Assembly (NCBI GenBank): GCA_021647805.1
Contig: JAKITZ010000042.1
Coordinates: 1-13,048, forward strand
DNA from: Robiginitomaculum sp.
GTDB lineage: Bacteria; Pseudomonadota; Alphaproteobacteria; Caulobacterales; Maricaulaceae
Direction: 5' to 3'
Length of the DNA: 13,048 nt
Both the position numbers and the translations under genes were made by a program. Of this stretch, positions 5,103-13,048 are shown piece by piece. Below the pieces are notes generated by a model that was not told the DNA's origin, made no database searches, and was given only the letters and a program-made list of their open reading frames with translations. How positions within the stretch are numbered: the first letter of the stretch is position 1; the number at the start of each line of letters is the position of its first letter.

Positions 5103-7844
5103 ATGAATATCAAACCTGCACTATTGGCCATTGCCGGCTTTACCCTACTTGCAAGCAGTTCTTTGGCGCAAATGCCAGACATCGACGTGGCTTATGACAG
5201 CTTCACACTGGATAACGGCTTACGGGTAGTTGTTCATGAAGACCGCAAAGCGCCGATTGTCACGGTTAGTGTTTGGTATCATGTGGGATCAAAAAATGAA
5301 CCTGCTGGTAAGACCGGTTTTGCGCATTTGTTCGAGCATTTAATGTTCAATGGTTCTGAGAATTATCCGGGTGAATATTTTGCACCGTTCGAGGAAGTAG
5401 GCGCCACCGACATGAACGGTACCACTTGGCTGGATAGAACCAACTACTTTGAAACCGTTCCAACGCCGGCACTTGATATGGCTTTGTGGATGGAATCCGA
5501 TCGCATGGGGCATTTGCTAGGTGTGGTTGACCAAGAAGTGCTAGATGAACAACGCGGCGTAGTAAAAAATGAAAAACGCCAAGGCGATAACAACCCTTAT
5601 GGTTTGGCGCAATATCGACTTATCAGTGGCGTTTGGCCAAGCGGTCACCCTTACGCCCACAGCACTATTGGATCTATGGCTGACCTTGATGCAGCTTCGC
5701 TTGACGACGTAAAAGACTGGTTCAAACAATATTATGGCGCAAGCAATACGGTTATAGTATTGGCAGGCGACATTGATGCCGCTACCGCCAGAACGAAAAT
5801 AACCAAGTATTTTGGTGACATTGCTAGCGGGCCTAACCTGCACCAGATGAAGTCTTGGGTGCCAACAAAAACCGAAAACATCATTGAGGAAATGACTGAT
5901 GCCGTACCACAAGGGCGAGTTTATCGGCGTTGGGCAATACCCGGACGCACCACCAAAGACGAGGCCATGTTGGATCTGGCAGCACAAGTTCTAGGCGGTG
6001 GTAAAAATTCCAGATTTTACAAAGAGCTGGTATACAAACGCGAGATCGCCACACAAGTGGTTGTTCGGGTTGAACGCCATGAATTGGCCAGCATTTTCTC
6101 CGTAGAGGTTACCGCCAAACCCGGTGGTGACTTAGTTGAAATTTCAAAAGCTATTGATGATATTATGGCTATGTTTTATGCTAAAGGCCCCAATAGATCA
6201 GAGTTAAAACGGGTTAAAACTAGAACCAATGCCGCCATGGTACGCGGTATTGAGCAGATCGGCGGCTGGACGGGAAAGGCAACGCGCCTTGCCGAAAGTG
6301 CGCTTTATGCCAATGACCCGGGGTTTTTCAAAACCCGCCTTGAATGGATGAATAAAGCCGATTCCCGTTCGCTACAATACGCTGTTCGCCAGTGGCTTTC
6401 GCATGGGTATTACCAATTAACCGTAAAACCCAAAGGCGAGCTTACAACCATTGCCTCAAGTGTTGATCGCTCCACCGGCATACCACAAGTTACTGGCCTG
6501 CCGGATCTGGTTTTTCCCAAGATTGAGCAAGCCACATTGGATAACGGCTTACGGGTAGTTCTTGCCACCAGAAGCTCTGTTCCTGTGGTTGAAGTGGCCT
6601 TGCAATTTGATGCTGGCTATGGCGCTGACCAAGGAGCTAAACTTGGCCTGTCATCATTTGCTATGTCAATGCTTGATGAAGGTGCGGGCAAGATGAATGC
6701 CTTAGAAATTGCCGAAGCCTTGGAAATGCAAGGAGCGACTTTAAACACAAATTCCGGACTTGATACATCGACTATTCGACTTTCCGCATTAAAGGCAAAC
6801 TTAAGTCCTTCGCTGGACATTATGGCCGATGTGCTATTGCGTCCGCAATTTAAAGCTAGCGAAATTGAACGCCACAAGAAATTATGGACAGCTAGAATCG
6901 CCCGTGAAAAATCACAACCGGTTCAAATCGCTTTGCGTTTGCTGCCACCAATACTTTACGGCAAGGATCATGCTTATGGCGTACCATTTACCGGCACCGG
7001 CACGATCAGCTCGATTAACAGCATAGTCCAAGATGATCTATCCAATTTCCACCGAACATGGTTGCGCCCTGATAACGGAACTTTGTTTGTGGTTGGTGAT
7101 ACGACAATGAATGAAATATTGCCTTTATTGAACAAAGCATTTGCTGGTTGGAAAAATCCTGAAACTACCAAGCCGGTAAAAAATATCGCGCAAGTGGAGT
7201 TGATCGAGACCGGTAAAGTTATTCTGATTGAGAAAAAAGACGCGCCGCAAACTTTGATACTAGCTGGCGAGTTAATCCCTTCCACCGCTAACGAGAACTA
7301 TCTAGCATTGGAAACGCTTAACAATGTATTGGGCGGGCAGTTTACCGCGCGGGTTAATATGAATTTGCGCGAGGATAAAAGCTGGAGCTATGGCGCTTAT
7401 ACCTTTACCCAAAATGCCAAAGGCCAAAGGCCGTTTATGGTTTATGCGCCGGTGCAAACAGATCGCACCGGTGATAGCTTGCTTGAGCTGATTAAGGAAT
7501 TAACCGACATTAAAAACGATCGCCCGGCAACAGCCGACGAGATTGAAAAAGTGGTTAAAAACAACACCAATGCCTTGCCCGGACAGTTTGAAACCGCAAA
7601 TGCCGTATTAACCTCGTTAATGAGCAGCGATAATTATGGCCGCCCATTTGATTACCCAACCGGGCTAAAGCTACGATATGCCAATATCAACGAGCAAACC
7701 GTCAACGCCCAAAGCGGCCAAATTCGCCCCGAAGGATTGATCTGGGTATTGGTTGGTGATCTGGCTAAAATCAGGCCACAGGTAGAAGCGGCTGGCCTTG
7801 GGCCTATCGAGATATGGGACGCTGATGGCAATAAGTTGGAGTAA
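5103..7844 (+). CDS. Exported M16-family (pitrilysin/insulinase) zinc metallopeptidase, two-domain
   Basis: ATG 5103 has GGGG (5093-5096) at good spacing and starts a Sec signal peptide (MNIKPALLAIAGFTLLASSSLA, cut before Q23). The mature protein therefore works in the periplasm. The 913-aa protein is a tandem M16 fusion. The N-half carries the inverted zinc motif HLFEH (H75, E78, H79) and the downstream third ligand in RGVVKNEKR (E157), so it should be catalytic. The C-half begins near L479 with the same LDNGLRVV opening, but the corresponding segment reads LSSFAMSMLDEG and lacks zinc ligands, as is usual for the partner domain that closes the chamber over peptide substrates. The likely role is degrading oligopeptides or signal-peptide-sized fragments. 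The physiological substrate is unknown. It is separated from ankB by a hairpin, so it probably has its own promoter, which I could not place. Confidence 0.93.
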   Translation: MNIKPALLAIAGFTLLASSSLAQMPDIDVAYDSFTLDNGLRVVVHEDRKAPIVTVSVWYHVGSKNEPAGKTGFAHLFEHLMFNGSENYPGEYFAPFEEVGATDMNGTTWLDRTNYFETVPTPALDMALWMESDRMGHLLGVVDQEVLDEQRGVVKNEKRQGDNNPYGLAQYRLISGVWPSGHPYAHSTIGSMADLDAASLDDVKDWFKQYYGASNTVIVLAGDIDAATARTKITKYFGDIASGPNLHQMKSWVPTKTENIIEEMTDAVPQGRVYRRWAIPGRTTKDEAMLDLAAQVLGGGKNSRFYKELVYKREIATQVVVRVERHELASIFSVEVTAKPGGDLVEISKAIDDIMAMFYAKGPNRSELKRVKTRTNAAMVRGIEQIGGWTGKATRLAESALYANDPGFFKTRLEWMNKADSRSLQYAVRQWLSHGYYQLTVKPKGELTTIASSVDRSTGIPQVTGLPDLVFPKIEQATLDNGLRVVLATRSSVPVVEVALQFDAGYGADQGAKLGLSSFAMSMLDEGAGKMNALEIAEALEMQGATLNTNSGLDTSTIRLSALKANLSPSLDIMADVLLRPQFKASEIERHKKLWTARIAREKSQPVQIALRLLPPILYGKDHAYGVPFTGTGTISSINSIVQDDLSNFHRTWLRPDNGTLFVVGDTTMNEILPLLNKAFAGWKNPETTKPVKNIAQVELIETGKVILIEKKDAPQTLILAGELIPSTANENYLALETLNNVLGGQFTARVNMNLREDKSWSYGAYTFTQNAKGQRPFMVYAPVQTDRTGDSLLELIKELTDIKNDRPATADEIEKVVKNNTNALPGQFETANAVLTSLMSSDNYGRPFDYPTGLKLRYANINEQTVNAQSGQIRPEGLIWVLVGDLAKIRPQVEAAGLGPIEIWDADGNKLE

Positions 7845-7898
7845 GCATCAAAAGAGCTACCGAACACCTTACAAACAGCCCCTATAAGGGAAACAGAC

Positions 7899-8903
7899 AT
7901 GAAACTTGCAGCGATAATAATTTCATCCTTGCTATTAGCTTCTTTAACAGCTGCTACAGCAGAAGCGAACCCCAACAATAGGAAATTCACACAATACCTG
8001 AAAAAGGATTTACAAAGACATATAAACAAGGAAAACTGGGTAATGGTCATCGAAACTTCTCAAGTTCTGGGACATTTCCCCGAGACCATCAAGCCGAAAA
8101 ACCTCTATTATGTTGGACTGGCTTATTTTCATGAAAACCAACCGGCAATGGCAACAAGTTTTTTCAACCGTTTCTTGTCAATAAACCAGCCTACAACAAA
8201 GAACTACCAATCAGCATCCTCGTTACTACAACAGCTAAAACAGCAATTACCTGACTATTGTTTAGAGAACAGTAAAGCTTGCACACAGGCAGCCACATTT
8301 GATTTTCTGCGTAACAAGGACAAAGGCGATTTGAATATAGCTTTATTGCTGAATCAATATAGCTGTGAGGCTGGTAATGCAAAAGCCTGCTTTAGCCTGG
8401 GGTTTATGCATGAAAATGGCTTTGCCGTAGAGAAGAACCCTGCTGTGGCAATTTCACTTTACACCGAATCCTGCAACAAGAAATATGCAAGAGCCTGTGA
8501 ACAATTAGGGAATTTATATCAATCAGGAGAACTGGTTGAATCTGATCTTGACAAGGCGATCAGCTATTACAGACTTGATTGCCAATATAAAAAAGCCGGT
8601 GGCTGTGAGCAGTTAAAAAAACTTGACGTAAAATACAGCCACAAAGCGCGGCCAATTTCAAGATTTCCTCCTATCTATCCAATACGAGCAATGATGAACG
8701 AAACACAAGGCTCCTGCAAAATGCTGTTTGATGTAAGCGACAAAGGTAAAGTACATAATATACGTGCGACTTGCACTAATAAGGTATTTTTGCGCAACGC
8801 CAAGGCATCCTTGCGGAAATGGAAATATGAGCCGAAAGTCGTTGATGGTATTGCAACAGCATCAACTGACCGTACTACAAAAATAGCCTTTAAACTAAAT
8901 TGA
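7899..8903 (+). CDS. Exported Cys-rich Sel1-repeat protein with C-terminal TonB domain
   Basis: ATG 7899 follows AAGGGAAA (7887-7894) and begins a Sec signal peptide ending near TAEA (residue 23). Residues about 30-120 are helical and TPR-like (YYVGLAYFHENQPAMATSFFNRFL). Residues about 121-240 are Sel1-type repeats in which a Cys-X7-Cys pair recurs every 36 residues: C156/C164, C192/C200, C228/C236. This is the Helicobacter Hcp-like pattern, in which each pair forms a disulfide, consistent with a periplasmic protein. Residues about 252-334 match the TonB C-terminal fold (RFPPIYPIRAMMNETQGSCKMLFDVSDKG, then SLRKWKYEP). There is no transmembrane anchor or Pro-rich spacer as in classical TonB, so it is unlikely to energise receptors. 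It lies 54 bp after the M16 gene without a clear terminator, so the two could be cotranscribed. The function is unknown. Confidence 0.85.
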   Translation: MKLAAIIISSLLLASLTAATAEANPNNRKFTQYLKKDLQRHINKENWVMVIETSQVLGHFPETIKPKNLYYVGLAYFHENQPAMATSFFNRFLSINQPTTKNYQSASSLLQQLKQQLPDYCLENSKACTQAATFDFLRNKDKGDLNIALLLNQYSCEAGNAKACFSLGFMHENGFAVEKNPAVAISLYTESCNKKYARACEQLGNLYQSGELVESDLDKAISYYRLDCQYKKAGGCEQLKKLDVKYSHKARPISRFPPIYPIRAMMNETQGSCKMLFDVSDKGKVHNIRATCTNKVFLRNAKASLRKWKYEPKVVDGIATASTDRTTKIAFKLN

Positions 8904-9012
8904 TAAATCAAAACCCCGTCAGTAGTTTTTTCAAGCTGTAAGCCGGTATTTCTTTGCCATTGCAAACAAAGCTGGCTAGTGTCCTTGAAAATTAAATAGG
9001 GGACTTCAAAGC

Positions 9013-10653
9013 ATGGCTAAAAACGATAGCAGAACAAAACCGGAAGCAGGCGGTCAAACCGGCATTCTTGGAGCGATAGAGCGCGCCGGCAATAAACTGC
9101 CCGATCCGGTGTTTTTGTTTGTTTACCTGATCTTTGGCCTAATGGTAGTGTCTATTTTGGCTTCATTCTTTGGCCTTTCTGCCACCTTGAATGATCAAGT
9201 ATTGGCCGGCATGGGACAATCCAGTCTTGATCGGTTTGGCATTAAAGACGATGGAATAATTTCCGCCATCAGTCTTATTTCTGGCCAAAATATCCAAAAA
9301 CTTTGGGTAGACATGCCAAAAACCTTTACTCACTTCCACCCGCTTGGTTATGTATTAGTGGTGATGTTAGGTGCTGGCGTTGCCGAACGATCAGGACTTT
9401 TCTCTAGTGCTATGCGCGCCGCAGTAAGTGGCGCACCGACATATTTGCTAACACCGGTTGTTGCGCTTATTGCCATGGTCGGTAATCATGCTGCTGATGC
9501 TGCTTATGTGGTGTTGATCCCGTTGGCTGGTGTTTTGTTTGCCTCGGCTGGTCGTCACCCATTGGCCGGTATTGCCGCTGCCTTTGCCGGTGTTTCCGGC
9601 GGGTTCTCGGCCAATATCACCCCCGGTCAACTTGATGCTTTATTGTTCGGTATAACCCAACAGGCCGGCGAAGTTCTGGTGCCATCTTATCAGGCCAATA
9701 TCGCCGGCAACTGGTACTTTATTCTGGCTATGACGTTTATTTTTATGCCGCTTATCTGGTTTGTGACTGATGTTTTGATTGAACCAAAACTTGGCAAATA
9801 CAAACCACAAGGTCATGCCAAAAATTCGGTTGCCGACAAGAACCAGCCGTTAACTCCGGAACAAAGAAAAGGCCTGCGCCATGCCGGTATTGCCTGTTTG
9901 GTAGTGGTTGGTGCTTGGCTGTTTATGACATTTGGCCCCGGTACACCGTTAATTGCCGATGAAGGAGCCGGAGCAGACAACGATCTCGTTCTGCAATTAA
10001 GTCCATTTTTCCAATCATTAGTCGCCGCGTTCTTCATTCTGTTTTTGGCTGCTGGTTGGGCTTATGGCAGAGCCGCCGGCACTATCAAGGATAAACAAGA
10101 CGTTGTTGATATGATGACCGATTCGATGAAAGACCTTGGTTATTATCTGGTATTGGCATTTGTTGCCGCGCATTTTGTGGCGATGTTTAACTGGTCAAAT
10201 CTTGGGCTTATATCTGCGGTTCATGGCGCAGACGCTATCGAGGCCTCTGGCTTGCCATTACCAATTTTGCTCGGCTTAATTGTATTATTTTCTGGTCTGA
10301 TAAACTTATTTGTTGGCTCGGCCAGTGCGAAATGGGCATTACTTGCGCCAGTTCTGGTGCCGATGTTGATGTTATTAGGGGTTAGTCCCGAAGGCGCAAC
10401 CGCCGCCTATCGTGTTGGCGATAGTGCCACCAATATTATCACGCCTTTGATGGTTTATTTCCCTCTTATCCTGATTTTCTGCCAGCGTTGGAAACCTGAC
10501 TTTGGCATTGGCTCTCTTACCGCCATGATGATCCCGTACTCTATCTGGATCATGATAACCGGTCTGGCATTGATGATGCTTTGGGTGTTCTTTGGCATAC
10601 CATTGGGCCCAGGTGCCGAAATTGGCTATACATTACCGGGAGCTGCTTCGTAA
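9013..10653 (+). CDS. AbgT-family transporter (p-aminobenzoyl-glutamate/antimetabolite type)
   Basis: This 546-aa inner-membrane protein is of AbgT size and has many hydrophobic segments. Family signatures include the N-terminal LGAIERAGNKLPDPVFLFVYLIF, the loop GAGVAERSGLFSSAM, VGNHAADAAYVVLIPLAG (around residue 158), SGGFSANITPGQLDALL, and the second half-repeat motif VGDSATNIITPLMVYFPLIL (around residue 469). The two motifs sit in the paired hairpins that form the substrate site in AbgT structures. E. coli AbgT imports p-aminobenzoyl-glutamate; Neisseria MtrF and Alcanivorax YdaH export antifolate drugs. Sequence alone does not say which applies. The start is supported by AGGGGA (8998-9003). 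The 109-bp gap before it holds only weak hairpins (for example 8953-8966), so the promoter is uncertain. The neighbouring pyr genes are a different pathway. Confidence 0.92.
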   Translation: MAKNDSRTKPEAGGQTGILGAIERAGNKLPDPVFLFVYLIFGLMVVSILASFFGLSATLNDQVLAGMGQSSLDRFGIKDDGIISAISLISGQNIQKLWVDMPKTFTHFHPLGYVLVVMLGAGVAERSGLFSSAMRAAVSGAPTYLLTPVVALIAMVGNHAADAAYVVLIPLAGVLFASAGRHPLAGIAAAFAGVSGGFSANITPGQLDALLFGITQQAGEVLVPSYQANIAGNWYFILAMTFIFMPLIWFVTDVLIEPKLGKYKPQGHAKNSVADKNQPLTPEQRKGLRHAGIACLVVVGAWLFMTFGPGTPLIADEGAGADNDLVLQLSPFFQSLVAAFFILFLAAGWAYGRAAGTIKDKQDVVDMMTDSMKDLGYYLVLAFVAAHFVAMFNWSNLGLISAVHGADAIEASGLPLPILLGLIVLFSGLINLFVGSASAKWALLAPVLVPMLMLLGVSPEGATAAYRVGDSATNIITPLMVYFPLILIFCQRWKPDFGIGSLTAMMIPYSIWIMITGLALMMLWVFFGIPLGPGAEIGYTLPGAAS

Positions 10654-10668
10654 TAGTTATTCTTTCAC

Positions 10669-10697
10669 TTGCCCAGTTTACGGCTTAAAGGTACAAG
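10669..10697 (+). promoter_or_regulatory. Weak candidate promoter for pyrB-pyrC'-plsY
   Basis: TTGCCC (10669-10674) and TACAAG (10692-10697) are 17 bases apart, each 4/6 to consensus. It lies in the 68-bp gap after the transporter gene, and its start would be about 18 nt before the pyrB ATG. I see no leader peptide or attenuator there. This is a low-confidence match. Confidence 0.25.
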
Positions 10698-10721
10698 CAC
10701 AAAACTTAAAGCAGGTGTTTA

Positions 10722-11672
10722 ATGCCATCGGATAGCTATTTCTTTGCCCAACCTCATTTTTTGAGAATTGCCGGATTAAACCGCTTGGAAGTAATTTCTT
10801 TGCTCGATAAGGCTGATAGCTATGTCGAGCAAAGCCGCCGCCGGCAGAAAACTTCTGATAGGCTACACGGCTTAACACAGATCAATTTATTTTTTGAACC
10901 ATCAACCCGAACCCAGTCCTCATTCGAGATCGCCGGCAAACGACTTGGCCTTGATGTGATCAATATGACGGTCGGCTCTTCGTCCATATCAAAGGGTGAA
11001 ACCCTGCTTGATACGGCGGTAACATTAAACGCCATGCACCCTGATCTATTGGTGGTGCGCCATGGGGCATCTGGTGCGGCGGAGCTGCTAAGCCAAAAAG
11101 TCGATTGCGCGGTGATCAATGCCGGTGATGGCACTCATGAACACCCGACACAGGCATTGCTTGATGCGCTGGCTATTCGAAGGACTTTAGGGTCATTAGA
11201 TGGGTTGCGGATCGCTATTTGCGGCGATATTGCCCATTCAAGAGTTGCCAGATCAAATGTGGCTTTGCTAAATTTGCTAAACGTCGAGGTCAGGCTTTGC
11301 GGGCCACCGACACTATTGCCATCCGATGCTGATCGTTGGGGCGCAGAAGTATTTCATAATATGGACGAGGCGGTGACTGATTGTGATGTGGTAATGGTTT
11401 TGCGCTTGCAATCCGAACGCATGGACAGTGCGGCCATTCCATCAAAACGTGAATATTTCAGGTTTTACGGACTGGATCAAAGCCGGTTATCACATGCCAA
11501 ACCCGGAGCATTGGTTATGCACCCGGGGCCGATGAACCGTGGCGTGGAAATTGCCAGCGATATTGCCGATGATTTGAGCATAAGTCTGGTGACAAAGCAG
11601 GTGGAAATGGGTGTAGCGGTGCGAATGGCGGTACTGGATATGTTGGCCACAGCAAGAAACGAGGCGATCTGA
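10722..11672 (+). CDS. pyrB: Aspartate carbamoyltransferase catalytic chain
   Basis: The enzyme condenses carbamoyl phosphate with L-aspartate to N-carbamoyl-aspartate, the committed step of pyrimidine synthesis. The 316-aa length is typical. The carbamoyl-phosphate loop FFEPSTRTQSSFE gives S61-T62-R63-T64. KGET (91-94) supplies the active-site Lys, and R113-H114, HPTQ (141-144), AHSRVARSN (171-179) and HPGPMNRGVEI (from 267) follow. All key residues are present, so it should be active. ATG 10722 is preceded by GCAGGTG (10711-10717). The stop overlaps the next start as TGATG, so pyrC' is translationally coupled. No PyrI regulatory-chain gene is visible. With an inactive PyrC partner, the enzyme is probably the large Pseudomonas-type holoenzyme built from PyrB and PyrC'. 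Confidence 0.97.
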   Translation: MPSDSYFFAQPHFLRIAGLNRLEVISLLDKADSYVEQSRRRQKTSDRLHGLTQINLFFEPSTRTQSSFEIAGKRLGLDVINMTVGSSSISKGETLLDTAVTLNAMHPDLLVVRHGASGAAELLSQKVDCAVINAGDGTHEHPTQALLDALAIRRTLGSLDGLRIAICGDIAHSRVARSNVALLNLLNVEVRLCGPPTLLPSDADRWGAEVFHNMDEAVTDCDVVMVLRLQSERMDSAAIPSKREYFRFYGLDQSRLSHAKPGALVMHPGPMNRGVEIASDIADDLSISLVTKQVEMGVAVRMAVLDMLATARNEAI

Positions 11673-12985
11673 TGGATCAGGCATTACCGATACTGATCAC
11701 CGGCGCGCAAGTTATTGATCCCGCCAGTGAATTAGACGAAACGCTAGACATATTGATTGCCGATGGCCTTATCAAAGACATTAAACCTGTTATCGAGCCT
11801 ACACCGGAAATGCTGGTGGTTGATGCAAATGACCTGTTGCTTTGCCCCGGACTGATTGATCTGAAAGTCAAAACTGGCGAGCCGGGTTCCGAACATCGTG
11901 AAACCTTACAAAGTGCGGGGATCAGTGCTGCTGCTGGCGGTATTACCACCATGGTTATTGCCCCCGATACTGATCCGGTAATTGATGATGCGGCATTAGT
12001 TGAATTTATCGCCAGATCATCACGTAGCAAAGCAATCGTCAACGTATTACCGGCAGGTGCTTTGACCAAGGGATTATTAGGCAAACAAATGGCCGAAATT
12101 GGCCTGATGAGCGAAGCCGGCGCAGTAATGTTTTCCAATGGTGACAAAGCCATTGATAATGCCGATGTGATGCGCAAAGTTCTGTCCTATGCTGGGGCAT
12201 TTAACGCACTGGTTTCTTGTCGTCCCGAAGATGCAAATCTGGCCGGCTCTGGCGTGATGCACTCGGGAGAGCTGTCATCACGCTTAGGGCTAAAAGGTAT
12301 CCCAACCGCAGCCGAAACCATTGCTATTGCCCGCGATATTGCTTTGGCCGAATTAACCGGCGGAAGATTATTGATTGATCAAATTTCATCGGCAACAGGT
12401 GTCGATCTGGTTCGCAAAGCCAAGTCTAAAGGCTTGGAGGTTTACGCCAGTGTTTCTATTCATAATTTGACTTTGAATGAACTTGATGTCGGTGATTATC
12501 GCACCTTTGCACGTTTGTCGCCACCTTTGCGTAGCGAGGAAGATCGCCAAGGTCTAATTGCTGGCCTGATTGATGGTAGTATTGATGTGATAGTATCGGC
12601 GCATGACCCACGCCCAGCCGAAGAAAAACGCCTGCCCTTTGCCCAAAGCTCGGCTGGAGCTTGCGGCTTGGAAACCCTGCTTAGTGGTGCATTATCACTG
12701 GTGCATAATGATCAGGTCGAGCTGAACTGTATATTGCGGGCAATGACCAGCAATCCGGCAGACCTACTGGGCTTGAGCGCTGGTAAAATCAAGATCGGCG
12801 CGCCTGCAGATATAGTATTGGTCGATAGCGAAAAACCATGGGTTTGCGATGCTGATAAACTTCTGTCAAAATCAAACAATACTCCGTTTGATGAGCGACG
12901 GATGCAAGGCTTGGCGGTGGCCACCCTAATTGCCGGCAATGTAGTTCACGATATGGACGGTATTTTTAGACAGGAACAACAATGA
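11672..12985 (+). CDS. pyrC': Dihydroorotase-like protein lacking metal ligands (PyrC', non-catalytic ATCase subunit)
   Basis: The 437-aa protein aligns along its whole length with class I dihydroorotases, but the amidohydrolase centre is gone. The first zinc motif, HVHxREPG in active enzymes, reads KVKTGEPG (K65, K67). The SDDG metal-Asp region reads SNGD (155-158), the HCED histidine is R184, the IAHVS histidine is Q237, and the PHHL motif reads IHNL (263-266). The catalytic TDHAPH reads SAHDPR (A310 in place of Asp). Surrounding motifs (PGLIDL, AGGITTMV, GVMHSGELSSRLGLKGIP, EEKRLPFAQSSAG, GLETLL) are kept, so the fold is conserved under selection. In Pseudomonas such a pyrC' pseudo-dihydroorotase is required to assemble active aspartate transcarbamoylase. 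It is coupled to pyrB (1-base overlap) and to plsY (ATGA overlap). Automatic annotation would probably call it dihydroorotase; I think that activity is absent. Confidence 0.93.
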   Translation: MDQALPILITGAQVIDPASELDETLDILIADGLIKDIKPVIEPTPEMLVVDANDLLLCPGLIDLKVKTGEPGSEHRETLQSAGISAAAGGITTMVIAPDTDPVIDDAALVEFIARSSRSKAIVNVLPAGALTKGLLGKQMAEIGLMSEAGAVMFSNGDKAIDNADVMRKVLSYAGAFNALVSCRPEDANLAGSGVMHSGELSSRLGLKGIPTAAETIAIARDIALAELTGGRLLIDQISSATGVDLVRKAKSKGLEVYASVSIHNLTLNELDVGDYRTFARLSPPLRSEEDRQGLIAGLIDGSIDVIVSAHDPRPAEEKRLPFAQSSAGACGLETLLSGALSLVHNDQVELNCILRAMTSNPADLLGLSAGKIKIGAPADIVLVDSEKPWVCDADKLLSKSNNTPFDERRMQGLAVATLIAGNVVHDMDGIFRQEQQ

Positions 12986-13048
12986 CAATAGAATGGTTTT
13001 TGGCAGCAAGTGGCGGTTATTTCCTTGGTTCAATCCCTTTTGGCGTTT
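12982..13048 (+). CDS. plsY: Glycerol-3-phosphate acyltransferase PlsY, 5' end only
   Basis: The start overlaps the pyrC' stop as ATGA. Only 22 codons are in the window. They encode a hydrophobic first membrane segment ending in GSIPFG, the first conserved PlsY motif. PlsY transfers an acyl group from acyl-phosphate to glycerol-3-phosphate, making lysophosphatidic acid at the inner membrane. The motif plus the pyrB-pyrC-plsY order make this identification good despite the short fragment. There is no ribosome site beyond the coupled overlap. Confidence 0.85.
   Translation, partial: MTIEWFLAASGGYFLGSIPFGV

Noticed and set aside
5541..5987. 148-residue open frame on the - strand
   Set aside because: It is antisense to the M16 peptidase N-domain, with no ribosome site or recognisable motif; a shadow of the real gene.
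8904..9012. Terminator between the Sel1-TonB gene and the AbgT gene
   Set aside because: Only a 5-bp stem (8953-8966) and an A/T-rich AAAAC/GTTTT pairing before a T run are visible; too weak to call.
11677..12177. 166-residue open frame on the - strand
   Set aside because: It is antisense to pyrC' and made of low-complexity Ser/Ala/Ile composition typical of a reverse shadow.

Overview
The window looks like chromosomal DNA of a Gram-negative proteobacterium of moderately low G+C. The gene order pyrB - pyrC-like - plsY, with overlapping starts and stops, is one I associate with Alphaproteobacteria, and the small conserved protein at 1119-1658 resembles proteins I recall from that class. That placement is an inference. 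Most genes are on the + strand and only the first is on the - strand. There is no IS element, integrase, CRISPR array, tRNA or rRNA that I can see, so this is mainly core chromosome with a stress-defence cassette.

Layout. (1) 1-1126, - strand: 3'-truncated mltF, a lipoprotein lytic transglycosylase with a solute-binding domain and an SLT catalytic domain. Its signal-peptide codons meet or overlap the start of the divergent hypothetical gene at 1119-1658. (2) 1764-4995: a peroxide-defence module. It holds oxyR (both redox cysteines, C199 and C208), a 37-bp OxyR-type operator with exact 7-7-7 spacing touching a sigma70-like promoter, a secreted KatB-type catalase, and a secreted ankyrin-repeat protein (AnkB). 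A strong 12-bp hairpin lies between katB and ankB. (3) 5103-7844: a secreted two-domain M16 zinc metalloprotease with an active N-half and a degenerate C-half. (4) 7899-8903: an exported Cys-rich Sel1-repeat protein fused to a TonB C-terminal domain. (5) 9013-10653: an AbgT-family transporter. (6) 10722-13048: pyrB, a catalytically dead dihydroorotase homologue (pyrC', with the zinc-binding HxH replaced by KVK), and the 5' end of plsY.

How the genes work together. OxyR senses H2O2 and probably activates katB from the 2692-2757 regulatory region. The catalase is exported and destroys peroxide in the periplasm. AnkB, known in Pseudomonas aeruginosa to support KatB activity, is cotranscribed or attenuated behind it. 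PyrB and PyrC' probably form a Pseudomonas-type aspartate transcarbamoylase holoenzyme in which PyrC' is structural, so a working dihydroorotase must be encoded elsewhere. PlsY starts glycerophospholipid synthesis and is translationally coupled to pyrC'. I do not see a completely new system. The observations most worth checking are the operator architecture, the dead PyrC, the Sel1-TonB fusion and the head-to-head mltF start.
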